Assembly (NCBI GenBank): GCA_030605475.1
Contig: JAUWIG010000001.1
Coordinates: forward strand, 1-64,000
DNA: 64,000 nt
Origin: Planctomycetota bacterium
GTDB taxonomy: Bacteria; Planctomycetota; Phycisphaerae; Sedimentisphaerales; Anaerobacaceae
Direction of reading: 5' to 3'
This document shows, piece after piece, positions 51,720-60,537 of this stretch. Both the position numbers and the translations under genes were made by a program. The notes beneath the pieces are model-generated. The model was not told the DNA's origin. It saw only the letters and a list, made by a program, of their open reading frames with translations, and searched no databases. The first letter of the stretch is position 1; each line of letters starts with the position of its first letter.

Positions 51720-52993
51720 AGTATTTCAAGACCCACTACCGTAATATCATCAACTTCGGATGGTGCAGTTTCTTTATTTTGCACAAGTGTGTCGAATTTG
51801 TCCATCATCTCAACGATCGGCAAATCTTTGATTTCGCGAAATTCTTCGCTGAAATTAAAGCCGGTTAGATTATCGAAACTGCCGATAAAAGGCTCTGCCC
51901 CGTCGGAATACAACAACAGTTTATCACCGGGTTGAAGCTGCATAGTCTGCTGGATATATTCAGCTTGTTCAAAAATTCCCAACAGCGAGCCTCGTATTTC
52001 CAATTGTTGTGGCTGTTCTTGGGGTCTGATAAAAATTGGATAAGGATGCCCTGCACGGGCGTAGGTCAGTTGTAGAGTCTTAATGTTTAGCAGGCAATAA
52101 CAACAGGTTGCAAATTGATAGCCGGAGAGTTTCTGTCCAGCCATTCGCACGTTGAGATTGCTCATAACTTCTGCTGGCGAGAATACACGATAATTATTCT
52201 CAATGGTCTCACGCATGAGCAGAGCTTGCTTTAGAAAGATTGTTAAAAGTGCGGCAGGCATTGCGTGACCGACTGCATCCGCTACATAAAAGCCGATGTG
52301 CTGCTCGTCAATGCGCACGATATCGTAGATATCGCCTGAGACCCATTCGGCGGGCTGAAAAGCTGTGGCCCATTCCGCTTCATCGCAATTCGGTAGTTGA
52401 GTTGGCAGGAAATCGTGCTGAACAAGGCCAGCTAAACGAAGTTGCTCTGTGAGGTTGTCAACCAAGGCTCCAGCCAAGCGAAGTTGCTCCGCCAGTTTAT
52501 TACTGTAAGCCCTTTGCACCTGCCTTGGGGGTGCCGCAGGTTTTACCACAATTTCGGAACTTCTTTTACGGTACGCAAGATTGACTCCGATTCTGACCCA
52601 CAGCTCGTCTGTCGAAACCGACTCCATTGTGGTAACCAAAGCGAAACTCTTTACCGGTGGACCTGCCAAAACAAAGCTTTTTACGGGCAATTCCATGCGT
52701 TTGCCAAGCAAAATCGTACCAATATTTCTCATCTCGAGAGATTTGATTATCTGGGCCAATTTCTGCTGCTGTGAAAAGTCTAAGTCCTTTATGTCGATAA
52801 CAACAGTTCCGATAAGGTCAAGCCGATTAAGTATCCCGAAAAATTTGTCTATCGGCATGACCAAAAAAGAAAGTTTCTTCTGCTTAAAAAGCCGCTTTAT
52901 TTCAGGCGGCATCTGTTCCTGGTTTGTCAGATATAGAACATCCGTGAAGCTTTTCGGCACCTCAACCGCACTTATTAGACCCGCTCTTGTCAT
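51716..52993 (-). CDS. SpoIIE/RsbU-type PP2C serine phosphatase
   Basis: 425 residues. Residues 1-140 look like a diverged receiver-type domain (DVLYLTNQEQMPPEIKRLF, IGTVVIDIKDLDF). A helix (about 175-200) leads to the phosphatase domain: FQPAEWVSGDIYDIV, FYVADAVGHAMPAALLT, LLYSDGAEPF and DDITVVGLEI, with the metal-binding Asp residues. Such enzymes dephosphorylate anti-anti-sigma factors in stress signalling. No anti-sigma partner is next to it. Confidence 0.88.
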   Translation of the reverse strand: MTRAGLISAVEVPKSFTDVLYLTNQEQMPPEIKRLFKQKKLSFLVMPIDKFFGILNRLDLIGTVVIDIKDLDFSQQQKLAQIIKSLEMRNIGTILLGKRMELPVKSFVLAGPPVKSFALVTTMESVSTDELWVRIGVNLAYRKRSSEIVVKPAAPPRQVQRAYSNKLAEQLRLAGALVDNLTEQLRLAGLVQHDFLPTQLPNCDEAEWATAFQPAEWVSGDIYDIVRIDEQHIGFYVADAVGHAMPAALLTIFLKQALLMRETIENNYRVFSPAEVMSNLNVRMAGQKLSGYQFATCCYCLLNIKTLQLTYARAGHPYPIFIRPQEQPQQLEIRGSLLGIFEQAEYIQQTMQLQPGDKLLLYSDGAEPFIGSFDNLTGFNFSEEFREIKDLPIVEMMDKFDTLVQNKETAPSEVDDITVVGLEIL

Positions 52994-53434
52994 TTCATTT
53001 ACCTTTCACAGTTGCGTTATGGGACTCTGGACAAATATTCATTATTACAAATACCGGCATAAGCTAATTTCGGCTTGTTGAAGGTGGTACTTTGCGTTTT
53101 TTTGTTTTTTTCTGCTCTTACAGGATTGTTAGTGTTTGAACTGACTGCGTTGGTATTGTTTGTAGGCTTCTTGTCTATGTTGCAAGTTATTTTGGAAACA
53201 AAGTATGGAACCTCAAAAAGTATCTGCAGGGTTAGCGAAGAAGTTAATCTATTCAAAAAAGCTTATTGATTAGAAACCTGACCTGATTGAGCTGTCACAA
53301 TCACAGAATTGTACTTTAACGCCCTCTAACAAAACTATTGTACGGGCATCAAAACAACACTTTCAACCCCGATGTATCGGAGCGGTTTTGTTATGCGCTC
53401 TATGTTCACTCGAGTCTTACTTGGCTCAAAGCTC
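52994..53434. other. 441 bp without a supported gene
   Basis: A plus frame (about 53075-53269, TTG start) gives a hydrophobic 64-residue peptide with two potential helices and no ribosome-binding site. I would not annotate it without further support. No repeats stand out. Confidence 0.4.
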
Positions 53435-54157
53435 CTATCCGGCAAAGATTGCCGAGCCGATACGAAGGATGGTCGCCCCCTCTTCGATAGCAACTTCGTA
53501 GTCTGAACTCATACCCATACTCAGTTCAACAAACTGCGGGCCCACTATTTTCTCGCCCCGCATCTCGATAAATAATTCCCTTGCCCGAGCAAAACAAGCT
53601 CGAACCACATCCTTATTATGTGTCAGTGGTGCCATCGTCATCAGGCCAATCAATTTCAAATTCGGCAAGGTCTCTATCTGCTCAGTCAGGTGTGTTACTG
53701 CTCCTACCGGAACACCATATTTTTGCGGTTCATTAGACGTGTTAATCTGCAAAAGTACCTTGGGGCATAAGCTCAGTTTTGCCGCTGCTGCATTTATCTC
53801 TTCGGCTAGTCGAAGTGTGTCAACCGAATGTATTAGAGAAGCGATACCCAGGACATGTCGGACCTTATTACGCTGCAAGTGGCCAACCATATGCCAATTG
53901 ACTTTTACCGGCAGAGTCGAATCATCATCGGCTTTCTCCAGAAAATCGGCTATCTGAGCAGAAACTTTTTTCAGTTGCTGAACCCGGTTTTCACCAAGGT
54001 CGGCCAAGCCCAAACGAATAACTTCTTTTACGGCCTCGATGGTGGCAGATTTGGTTACAACAACAAGTTTTATTTCATTAGGGCCTCTGCCAGTACGGGC
54101 ACAAGCGGAGTTAATAGTGTCTTTTATGCGTTCTATTCTTTCAAAAATTTTTGCCAT
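53435..54157 (-). CDS. yggS: PLP homeostasis protein YggS/PLPBP
   Basis: 240 residues. KLVVVTKSAT with the PLP Lys, LGENRVQQL, WHMVGHLQRNK and ELSMGMSSDYEVAIEEGATILRIG are diagnostic. It buffers pyridoxal phosphate in the cytoplasm. Confidence 0.95.
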   Translation of the reverse strand: MAKIFERIERIKDTINSACARTGRGPNEIKLVVVTKSATIEAVKEVIRLGLADLGENRVQQLKKVSAQIADFLEKADDDSTLPVKVNWHMVGHLQRNKVRHVLGIASLIHSVDTLRLAEEINAAAAKLSLCPKVLLQINTSNEPQKYGVPVGAVTHLTEQIETLPNLKLIGLMTMAPLTHNKDVVRACFARARELFIEMRGEKIVGPQFVELSMGMSSDYEVAIEEGATILRIGSAIFAG

Positions 54158-54702
54158 AGAAAAATGGTTAAAAACTCCAAATTAATAAATTCGATCCGCC
54201 CAAAACAAGAACACACTCAAGGTATCAGTTTGCGGTTTTATCACCGAAAAACTCCAAAAAATGACAGCTCTTAGACCTATCAGCCATAATTTAAGCCAAT
54301 AAGCGCCGAATTTCAAGCCATTTCACATTATGATTTCCTCTAAGATAGTATGATAAGCACAAAAAAAATTAAAAAAACCGATTTTAGGCTTGCATTTCAT
54401 CATCATAGGTTGTATATTAAGTTTATTGGGTTAGTACAAATGGGTGAATAGGCTCCTTTGAAAATTTTTATTTTTTTCCTATTTTTTATTTGACAGTCTC
54501 TTTCGGGAAAGTTAGCCTTCTTGGGTTGTTTCTCAAAAGGGTGAAATAATGCTGCTTTTAGCAGCTTACGAACCTCGGCGAGGCAGCGTGGTTCATCGGT
54601 TTCCCCCCCAGCCGATCCCACCACCTCGCCCTTTTTATGCGCATACTATTAAATCGATTCGTCCATAGCAGATGAGACATGGGGGGCGTCACTTGGTCTC
54701 GT
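54158..54702. other. 545 bp with a possible minus-strand gene remnant or RNA
   Basis: On the minus strand about 54640-54560 folds into nested stems (GGCGAGG/CCTCGCC outer, ATCGG/CCGAT inner), followed by GCTGC-TAAAA-GCAGC. The same strand is open as GSAGGETDEPRCLAEVRKLL, then KAALFHPFEKQPKKANFPER, with only GTG starts. It may be a small protein, a fragment or a leader RNA. I cannot name it. Confidence 0.35.
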
Positions 54703-55113
54703 TTATTCCCCGCGGATTTGGACCATTACCTTCCTGCTGCGTGGGCCGTCAAATTCACAGAAAAAAACGCCCTGCCAGGTACCGAGGGCAAGCGTTTCGT
54801 CCTTTATCAGGATTCGTTCGCTACAGCCAATCAGAGAGCTTTTGCAATGTGCATCAGAATTGCCCTCGGAATGGCGGTAGCCCGCTCGATATTGGGGTAT
54901 CAATTCGGCCAGTGTCAAAAGTATGTCGTGTGGAACGGAAGGGTCGGCATTTTCGTTTATGGTAATTGCTGCTGTCGTGTGAGGACAATAGACTATTACA
55001 TCACCATCAGTAATGCCGGACTGACTGACAGCTGAGCCAACCTGGCCTGTAATGTCAATCATCTGGTTACGGCTCTTAGTACTTATGCGAAAATCTTTTT
55101 CGACGATTTTCAT
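54703..55113 (-). CDS. yjbQ: YjbQ/UPF0047 family protein
   Basis: 136 residues. CPHTTAAITINENADPSV and the metal-site region YRHSEGNSDAHCKSSLIG match UPF0047 (YjbQ), then TWQGVFFCEFDGPRSRKVMVQI. A trimeric protein with weak thiamine-phosphate-synthase activity reported in some members; true role unsettled. Confidence 0.93.
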   Translation of the reverse strand: MKIVEKDFRISTKSRNQMIDITGQVGSAVSQSGITDGDVIVYCPHTTAAITINENADPSVPHDILLTLAELIPQYRAGYRHSEGNSDAHCKSSLIGCSERILIKDETLALGTWQGVFFCEFDGPRSRKVMVQIRGE

Positions 55114-55128
55114 TGTTACTTCCTCTTA

Positions 55129-55172
55129 CCCTGTTAGAAACTTCCTTTTATGTTATTAAGTTTCTAACGGGG
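55129..55172 (-). repeat. GTTAGAAAC palindrome between argS and yjbQ
   Basis: CCCTGTTAGAAACTT (55129-55143) pairs with AAGTTTCTAACGGGG (55158-55172), 15 bp with one G-T pair, around 14 nt. There is no T-run. It shares the CCCTGTTAGAA and CTAACGGGG ends with the element in hypF. Confidence 0.8.
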
Positions 55173-55173
55173 T

Positions 55174-57063
55174 CTACATTTGCTCGACAACTTCGATACC
55201 CAAAAGCTCACTTAAGCCGTGCCTGATAGTTTTTGCGGTTAAATCACAAAGCAACAGTCTCGTAGGCCTTTTGTCCGGCCCGGCGTCCAGAACCGGACAA
55301 TTTGTATAAAAGGCACTGAACTTCTGTGCCAACTCATACAGATAGGCGGTCAGATAGTTTGGCCTGTAATCAGCAGCAGCGGCTTCTATTGCCTCGCCGT
55401 AGCGAATTAGCTGCTTCGCCAAATCCAGTTCACTCAGTTCGGTCAAATTTAGCTCTTTCAGCTTTTTTAGGTCGGCAAGTTCGGTTTCGATATCCACATC
55501 CCGGCTCTGCGCCTTTCGTTCAATCGATTTTATCCGGGCGTAGGCGTATTGCATATAGGGGGCCGTATTGCCGTCCATCGCTAACATCTTGTCAAAGCTA
55601 AAAATATAATCGCTCGTTCTATTGTTGGAATAGTCTGCGTATTTAACAGCTCCTATGCCGACAGCTTTTGCAATTTCGGCTTTTTGCTCTCTGCTCAAAT
55701 CCGGATTTTTTTCTTCGACGATTTGTTTTGCGCGTTCTACCGCCTCACCGAGCAGTTCTTTTAGCTTTACATTTTCGCCTGAACGTGTTTTTAACGGCTT
55801 GCCATTTTCACCCAATACACTACCGAACATAACATGCACAAACTCTACATTTTCACCCGCCCAGCCAGCCATCTGTCCAACCGTAAACAGCATCTCAAAA
55901 TGCAGCTTCTGCCGGGCATCAGTAACATAAACTATTTTGTCAGCCTTTAACTCATCTATGCGGTAACGCAGTGCCGCCAAATCTGTCGTGGCATAAAGGT
56001 ATGCCCCGTCACTCTTTTGGATAATAAACGGCAGGGGGGCTCCTTCCTTATTCTTGAACCCCTTTGGAAATACACAAACCGCACCGTCAGATTCTTTAGC
56101 CAAACCTTTATTTCCTATCTCTTCAACAACACCTGGCAACTCATCATTATATTCACTTTCGCCTCGTGTATGCTCTTCTTTAAGCGTTACAGCTAATTTC
56201 TTATATAAATCAATGCAGGTATCTAAAGTTATCTTTTTTGCTTCCTCCCAAAAATAATTAGCAACGGGACGTCCATTTTGTAAATCAAGAGTATACTTTC
56301 TATTTTCTTCCGCAACCTTAGGATCTTCTTTCTCACGTTCAATACCCCTTCGATAGTAACTTTCTAAATCGTCGAGGTTAAGATGTAGCAAATCACTGAA
56401 TTTTTTACGGAAGGCATCAGCAAATGCTGGGTAATCATTGCCTCTCCTGATGAGATTGGGATACATTTGCAGCAAGGTTTGTAATTCATTACGCCGGACT
56501 GGATCGTCAAAGGACTTCTCATACATCGCGTTAACGACTATGCCCATTTGTGTTCCCCAGTCTCCGATGTGGTTTTGGCGGGTAACTTTGTGGCCGAGGA
56601 ATTCAAGTAGCCGGCAGATGCAGTCGCCGATAATCGTACTTCTCAGGTGGCCGACATGCATCTGCTTGGCGATATTGGGGCCGGAAAAATCAACAACGAC
56701 GGTTTTCGGCCGACTGGTTTGCTCTATGCTGAGCTGATTTTCAGAATCAGCGTTGATTTCAAGCAACCTATCGGCAATAAAATCGGCTTTCAGCCGCAAA
56801 TTTATAAAACCCGGCCCCGCGATTTCCGGCGGTTCGCAGATATCGTCAACATCCAGGTTTTTCACCACCTCTTCAGCAAGTTTACGTGGCTCGGTCTTCA
56901 TATCTTTGGCTAATGCCATTACACCATTAGCTTGATAATCGCCAAACCTTGCATCGGTTACAGGGCGGACCATCGCAGCACACTGCCGGTGCGCAATCTC
57001 CGCCATCACGGCACTTACTCTCTCTTCAAGCATATCTACAACTGTCTTCATTTTCTTAGCCAT
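55174..57063 (-). CDS. argS: Arginyl-tRNA synthetase
   Basis: 629 residues from ATG 57063 (a GTG three codons upstream is possible). N-terminal Add-1 domain, then class I signature FSGPNIAKQMHVGHLRSTII with HVGH, and a C-terminal anticodon-binding helical domain. It charges tRNA-Arg. A canonical KMSKS is absent, as is usual in ArgRS. Confidence 0.96.
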   Translation of the reverse strand: MAKKMKTVVDMLEERVSAVMAEIAHRQCAAMVRPVTDARFGDYQANGVMALAKDMKTEPRKLAEEVVKNLDVDDICEPPEIAGPGFINLRLKADFIADRLLEINADSENQLSIEQTSRPKTVVVDFSGPNIAKQMHVGHLRSTIIGDCICRLLEFLGHKVTRQNHIGDWGTQMGIVVNAMYEKSFDDPVRRNELQTLLQMYPNLIRRGNDYPAFADAFRKKFSDLLHLNLDDLESYYRRGIEREKEDPKVAEENRKYTLDLQNGRPVANYFWEEAKKITLDTCIDLYKKLAVTLKEEHTRGESEYNDELPGVVEEIGNKGLAKESDGAVCVFPKGFKNKEGAPLPFIIQKSDGAYLYATTDLAALRYRIDELKADKIVYVTDARQKLHFEMLFTVGQMAGWAGENVEFVHVMFGSVLGENGKPLKTRSGENVKLKELLGEAVERAKQIVEEKNPDLSREQKAEIAKAVGIGAVKYADYSNNRTSDYIFSFDKMLAMDGNTAPYMQYAYARIKSIERKAQSRDVDIETELADLKKLKELNLTELSELDLAKQLIRYGEAIEAAAADYRPNYLTAYLYELAQKFSAFYTNCPVLDAGPDKRPTRLLLCDLTAKTIRHGLSELLGIEVVEQM

Positions 57064-57072
57064 AGAGTCCAC

Positions 57073-57510
57073 AGAGAAAAATATTTTTAGTCTGTCATTT
57101 TACGGCCGAGGCCGGTGAATTACAAACCCAATATTGGCTTTGATTGGGTTTGTTTTGACTGCGTCCGCAAAGTCGTAAATTTTCATATTATTTTATTAGT
57201 AAAGCGGTTACGTTCATTTCGGCACGCGGGAAATTGGGTTTGTTTTGCATAATTTGGTTAATTGGTTCCCACCTTCGCCATCCTACTTCGCCAAGGCTAC
57301 GCAGGATAAAAGGCTGTGGGCTGTTGGACATTTGTTATTCCTTAGAATAAATGACTTTATGACTGAATTTGACTGGAACTGCTGTTCCAATTCTGTGCGG
57401 CTCGGCTCAGCAGCCTTGCGGTTGAGCAAGTTCTCCGCAGTCCCGTTCAGGGACCTCCCCCAATTATTGATATTATACCAAATTAAGGCGATATATTCAA
57501 TACAAATTAT
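57073..57510. other. Gene-free 438 bp with repeats
   Basis: Between argS and rsfS. ATTGGGTTTGTTTTG occurs twice (57143-57157 and 57233-57247); the first copy also pairs with ACAAACCCAAT (57122-57132). A further hairpin ATCCT/AGGAT with GCC/GGC inside lies at 57290-57307 in a stretch reading YFAKATQDK, a peptide I know from dispersed palindromic repeats. No gene. Confidence 0.6.
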
Positions 57511-57873
57511 TTATCTATCGATATTCAATCTCTCTGCGTCGCCCCAAAGCAGCTCCAAATCGTAATAGTCTCGATATTCCCTGTCAAAGATATGGATTAC
57601 AACATCGATAAAGTCTAACAAAATCCAGCGGGCCTGTTCGTAGCCGGCCCGGCCAAAACGCTGCAAGCCCCGTTCTCTTGCCTCCTCACAGATTTCGTCG
57701 GCGACAGCACGCATTTGTCTATCGCTTGTGCCGGTGGCGATTACAAAATAATCAGTGGCGGGCGATTTGCCCTTCAAATCCAAAACTACAATATCTTTGC
57801 AACGCCGACCAGCCGCCACCTCGGCTGCGGCCAGGGCAAACGCCTTTGCCTCTCTTGTTTGCTTCTTTACCAA
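57511..57873 (-). CDS. rsfS: Ribosomal silencing factor RsfS
   Basis: 120 residues from a TTG start with GAGAGGG upstream. DIVVLDLKGKSPATDYFVIATGTSDRQ is the family core, then WILLDFIDVVIHIFDREYRDYYDLELLW. It binds uL14 and blocks subunit joining in starvation. Confidence 0.95.
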   Translation of the reverse strand: MVKKQTREAKAFALAAAEVAAGRRCKDIVVLDLKGKSPATDYFVIATGTSDRQMRAVADEICEEARERGLQRFGRAGYEQARWILLDFIDVVIHIFDREYRDYYDLELLWGDAERLNIDR

Positions 57874-57900
57874 ATATACCCTCTCTTATTCAATAAAAGA

Positions 57901-57925
57901 CGGGGCAGCCGATTCGGCCACCCCG
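57901..57925 (-). terminator. Probable terminator of hppA
   Basis: On the minus strand CGGGGTGGCCGA pairs with CGGCTGCCCCG, followed by TCTTTTATTG. It lies 55 bp after the hppA stop and just before rsfS. Confidence 0.6.
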
Positions 57926-57979
57926 ATAGATTACATATATTAGACGGTTACGTCAACCGGCTAGCTCGAATGCCAACTA

Positions 57980-60376
57980 TTACTTGCCGAGACCAAGCCA
58001 ACTGGAAATAGCCGGAGCGAATTTGACCACGACACCGGAGAAGACCACGCTGACCATTGTCATCAGCTTGATGAGAATATTCAGGCTCGGCCCCGATGTG
58101 TCTTTGAACGGGTCGCCAACGGTATCACAAACTACTGCTGCCTTGTGGGCATCAGAGCCCTTTCCGCCGTGGGCACCCTTTTCGATGTATTTTTTGGCGT
58201 TGTCCCAGGCACCACCGGCGTTATTGAGCGTGATTGCCAGAACAAAACCGCAGGTTAAGCCCGCTGCCAAAAGGCCCATTACACCCGCTACGCCTAGGAG
58301 CAGGCCCGTTAGAACAGGGACGATGATTGCCAGCATTGAAGGCAAAATCATTTCCTTTTGCGCACCACGGGTGGAAATAGAAACGCAGCGGGCATAATCC
58401 GGCTTTCCGGTTCCTTCCATTATACCAGGTATCTCCCTGAATTGACGGCGAACCTCATTGACCATAGCACCGGCAGCTCTGCCGACCGCCTTCATCGTCA
58501 TCGCACAGAACACAAAGGCCATCGCAGCGCCGATAAAAAGGCCGCCGATTAACTTTGGATTCATAATATTGAGACCGTAGGCATTAACGAAATCCATAAT
58601 TCCGGCGGTTTTTGCGTTTATGGTGCCGGCAATATCTCCATTGGCGGAAAATACCATATCACCAACGTGATACGTTCCGTCGGCACTTTCTGATGCGAGT
58701 CTGGCGATCCATATCCGAACTTCCCAAATGTATGCTGCCAGAAGCGCCATAGCCGTCAGGGCTGCTGAACCAATTGCAAAACCTTTGCCTGTTGCTGCCG
58801 TTGTATTGCCGAGAGCATCAAGAGCATCCGTTCTTTTTCTGACCTCTTCGCCAAGACCGCTCATTTCAGCATTACCGCCAGCGTTGTCGGCTATTGGACC
58901 ATAAGCATCTGTGGCCAGAGTAATACCTAATGTGGAGAGCATCCCCACTGCGGCAAAGCCGATGCCGTAAAGCCCCATCGATATATCTGAAAAACCTCCC
59001 GCAAAGCCGAAGGCGCAGAGAATGCCGATAACGATTGTAATTGCCGGCAGCCCCGCCGAGTACATCCCTGTGCCGAAACCGTCGATGATTGTCGTTGCAA
59101 CTCCCATATTTGTCTGCTCGGCAATGCCGCGGACCGGGCTGTATTCGTCAGATGTGTAATATTCTGTGAACTGGCCTATCAGCACGCCGGCAACCAGGCC
59201 GGAGATTACCGAGCCGAAGATGCCCCACGTAATCCAGCCGGCTGCCGCCAACCCTGCTACAGCAAGAATAATCAAAAGCGAACTGCCCAGAGTACCGAAC
59301 AGTAATGCACGAAGCAGATTTTTTTGGCTGGCGTCCTCTTTGCAGCGGACCATAAAAATACCTAAAATCGAAAGGATAATACCCATACCGGCAACAAGCA
59401 TTGGGGCAAGAACAGCTTTCAAAACGGACTGTTGCGACAATGTCAGGGCAGCTCCCAATGCCGCGGTTGCAAGGATTGAGCCGCAGTAGCTTTCATACAA
59501 GTCGGCACCCATACCAGCCACATCGCCAACATTGTCGCCGACATTATCTGCGATTGTAGCGGGGTTTCGCGGGTCGTCTTCCGGAATTCCGGCTTCGACC
59601 TTGCCGACCAAATCTGCTCCAACGTCTGCTGCTTTGGTGTAGATGCCGCCACCAACACGGGCAAACAATGCCTGTGTAGAAGCGCCCATACCGAAAGTAA
59701 TCATTGTTGTAGTAATTTCACAGAGTTTATCCTCAGGTTCCATGCCGGCATTTACCAGGGTCAGGCCCAGGAAATAGAGACCTTCCTTCATATGCTCGGT
59801 GGTGTAAACCAGCTTGTCCAAAACCAGATACCACAGCGAGATATCCAACAGGCCGAAGCCGACCACGACGAGGCCCATAACCGCACCGCTGCGAAAGGCA
59901 ACCTGTAATCCCCGGTTTAAGCTCTCACTGGCACCTTGAGCCGTGCGGGCTGAGGCATTTGTCGCGGTCTTCATACCCAAAAAGCCGCAAAGGCCGCTAA
60001 AAAATCCGCCTGTTAAAAACGCCACCGGAACAAACGGGTTCTGAACGCCGATATAAGCAAGAACCGCCAGGATAACCAGAAGAGCCAAAAACACCAGCGA
60101 TACAATGCCGTATTGCCTGAACAGATACGCATAGGCGCCCTCACGCACGTGGCGGGCAATCTCAATCATTTTTTCAGTGCCTTCGGGGGCAGCCATCACC
60201 TTCTTATAAAAAAACCACGCAAAGGAAAGAGCTAATAGCGAAGCTACCGGAGCGATTGCCCAGCTCGGAGGGGTGCTGACGATTTCAACCGACTCGGAAC
60301 CTTCTGCCGCCATCGCTGCTGCGGTAAAGGTAAATATCGGCACCAAAAATGCAACGGTATTCTTAAAGATTTTCAC
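57980..60376 (-). CDS. hppA: Membrane-bound ion-pumping pyrophosphatase
   Basis: 798 residues, about 16 helices. Active-site loops DVGADLVGKVEAGIPEDDPR, NPATIADNVGDNVGDVAGMG and DNAGGNAEM are complete. GNTTAATGKGFAIGSA has Ala where K+-independent pumps have Lys, so a K+-dependent enzyme that may pump H+ or Na+. Pyrophosphate energy would add to the ion gradient made by the hydrogenase-Mrp complex. Confidence 0.96.
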   Translation of the reverse strand: MKIFKNTVAFLVPIFTFTAAAMAAEGSESVEIVSTPPSWAIAPVASLLALSFAWFFYKKVMAAPEGTEKMIEIARHVREGAYAYLFRQYGIVSLVFLALLVILAVLAYIGVQNPFVPVAFLTGGFFSGLCGFLGMKTATNASARTAQGASESLNRGLQVAFRSGAVMGLVVVGFGLLDISLWYLVLDKLVYTTEHMKEGLYFLGLTLVNAGMEPEDKLCEITTTMITFGMGASTQALFARVGGGIYTKAADVGADLVGKVEAGIPEDDPRNPATIADNVGDNVGDVAGMGADLYESYCGSILATAALGAALTLSQQSVLKAVLAPMLVAGMGIILSILGIFMVRCKEDASQKNLLRALLFGTLGSSLLIILAVAGLAAAGWITWGIFGSVISGLVAGVLIGQFTEYYTSDEYSPVRGIAEQTNMGVATTIIDGFGTGMYSAGLPAITIVIGILCAFGFAGGFSDISMGLYGIGFAAVGMLSTLGITLATDAYGPIADNAGGNAEMSGLGEEVRKRTDALDALGNTTAATGKGFAIGSAALTAMALLAAYIWEVRIWIARLASESADGTYHVGDMVFSANGDIAGTINAKTAGIMDFVNAYGLNIMNPKLIGGLFIGAAMAFVFCAMTMKAVGRAAGAMVNEVRRQFREIPGIMEGTGKPDYARCVSISTRGAQKEMILPSMLAIIVPVLTGLLLGVAGVMGLLAAGLTCGFVLAITLNNAGGAWDNAKKYIEKGAHGGKGSDAHKAAVVCDTVGDPFKDTSGPSLNILIKLMTMVSVVFSGVVVKFAPAISSWLGLGK

Positions 60377-60474
60377 TTTCTCACTCCTTTAGAATTTAAC
60401 CCTTCCTTATATAAACAACAGATGCAAAATCGCCTTGCAGTTTAATCAAAAAAGAAAGCTTTTCAAGTGTTTTA

Positions 60475-60495
60475 ATCTCGTATTGCGTATTTCGT
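60475..60495 (-). repeat. Inverted variant of the ACGAAATACGAGATA repeat
   Basis: Minus strand ACGAAATACGCAATACGAGAT, the same motif as at 6821 and 20336 with one extra inner unit, between argJ and hppA. Confidence 0.6.
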
Positions 60496-60537
60496 CTCGC
60501 TAATCTAATTACGAACAACAAGCAACAAACAACAGGG

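Noticed and set aside
53075-53269. Hydrophobic 64-codon plus frame
   Set aside because: TTG start without ribosome-binding site, no family resemblance, and T-rich DNA alone explains the hydrophobic translation.
54560-54640. Signal recognition particle or RNase P RNA
   Set aside because: The diagnostic GGAAGGAAGCAGC of SRP RNA and the P4 region of RNase P RNA are absent.
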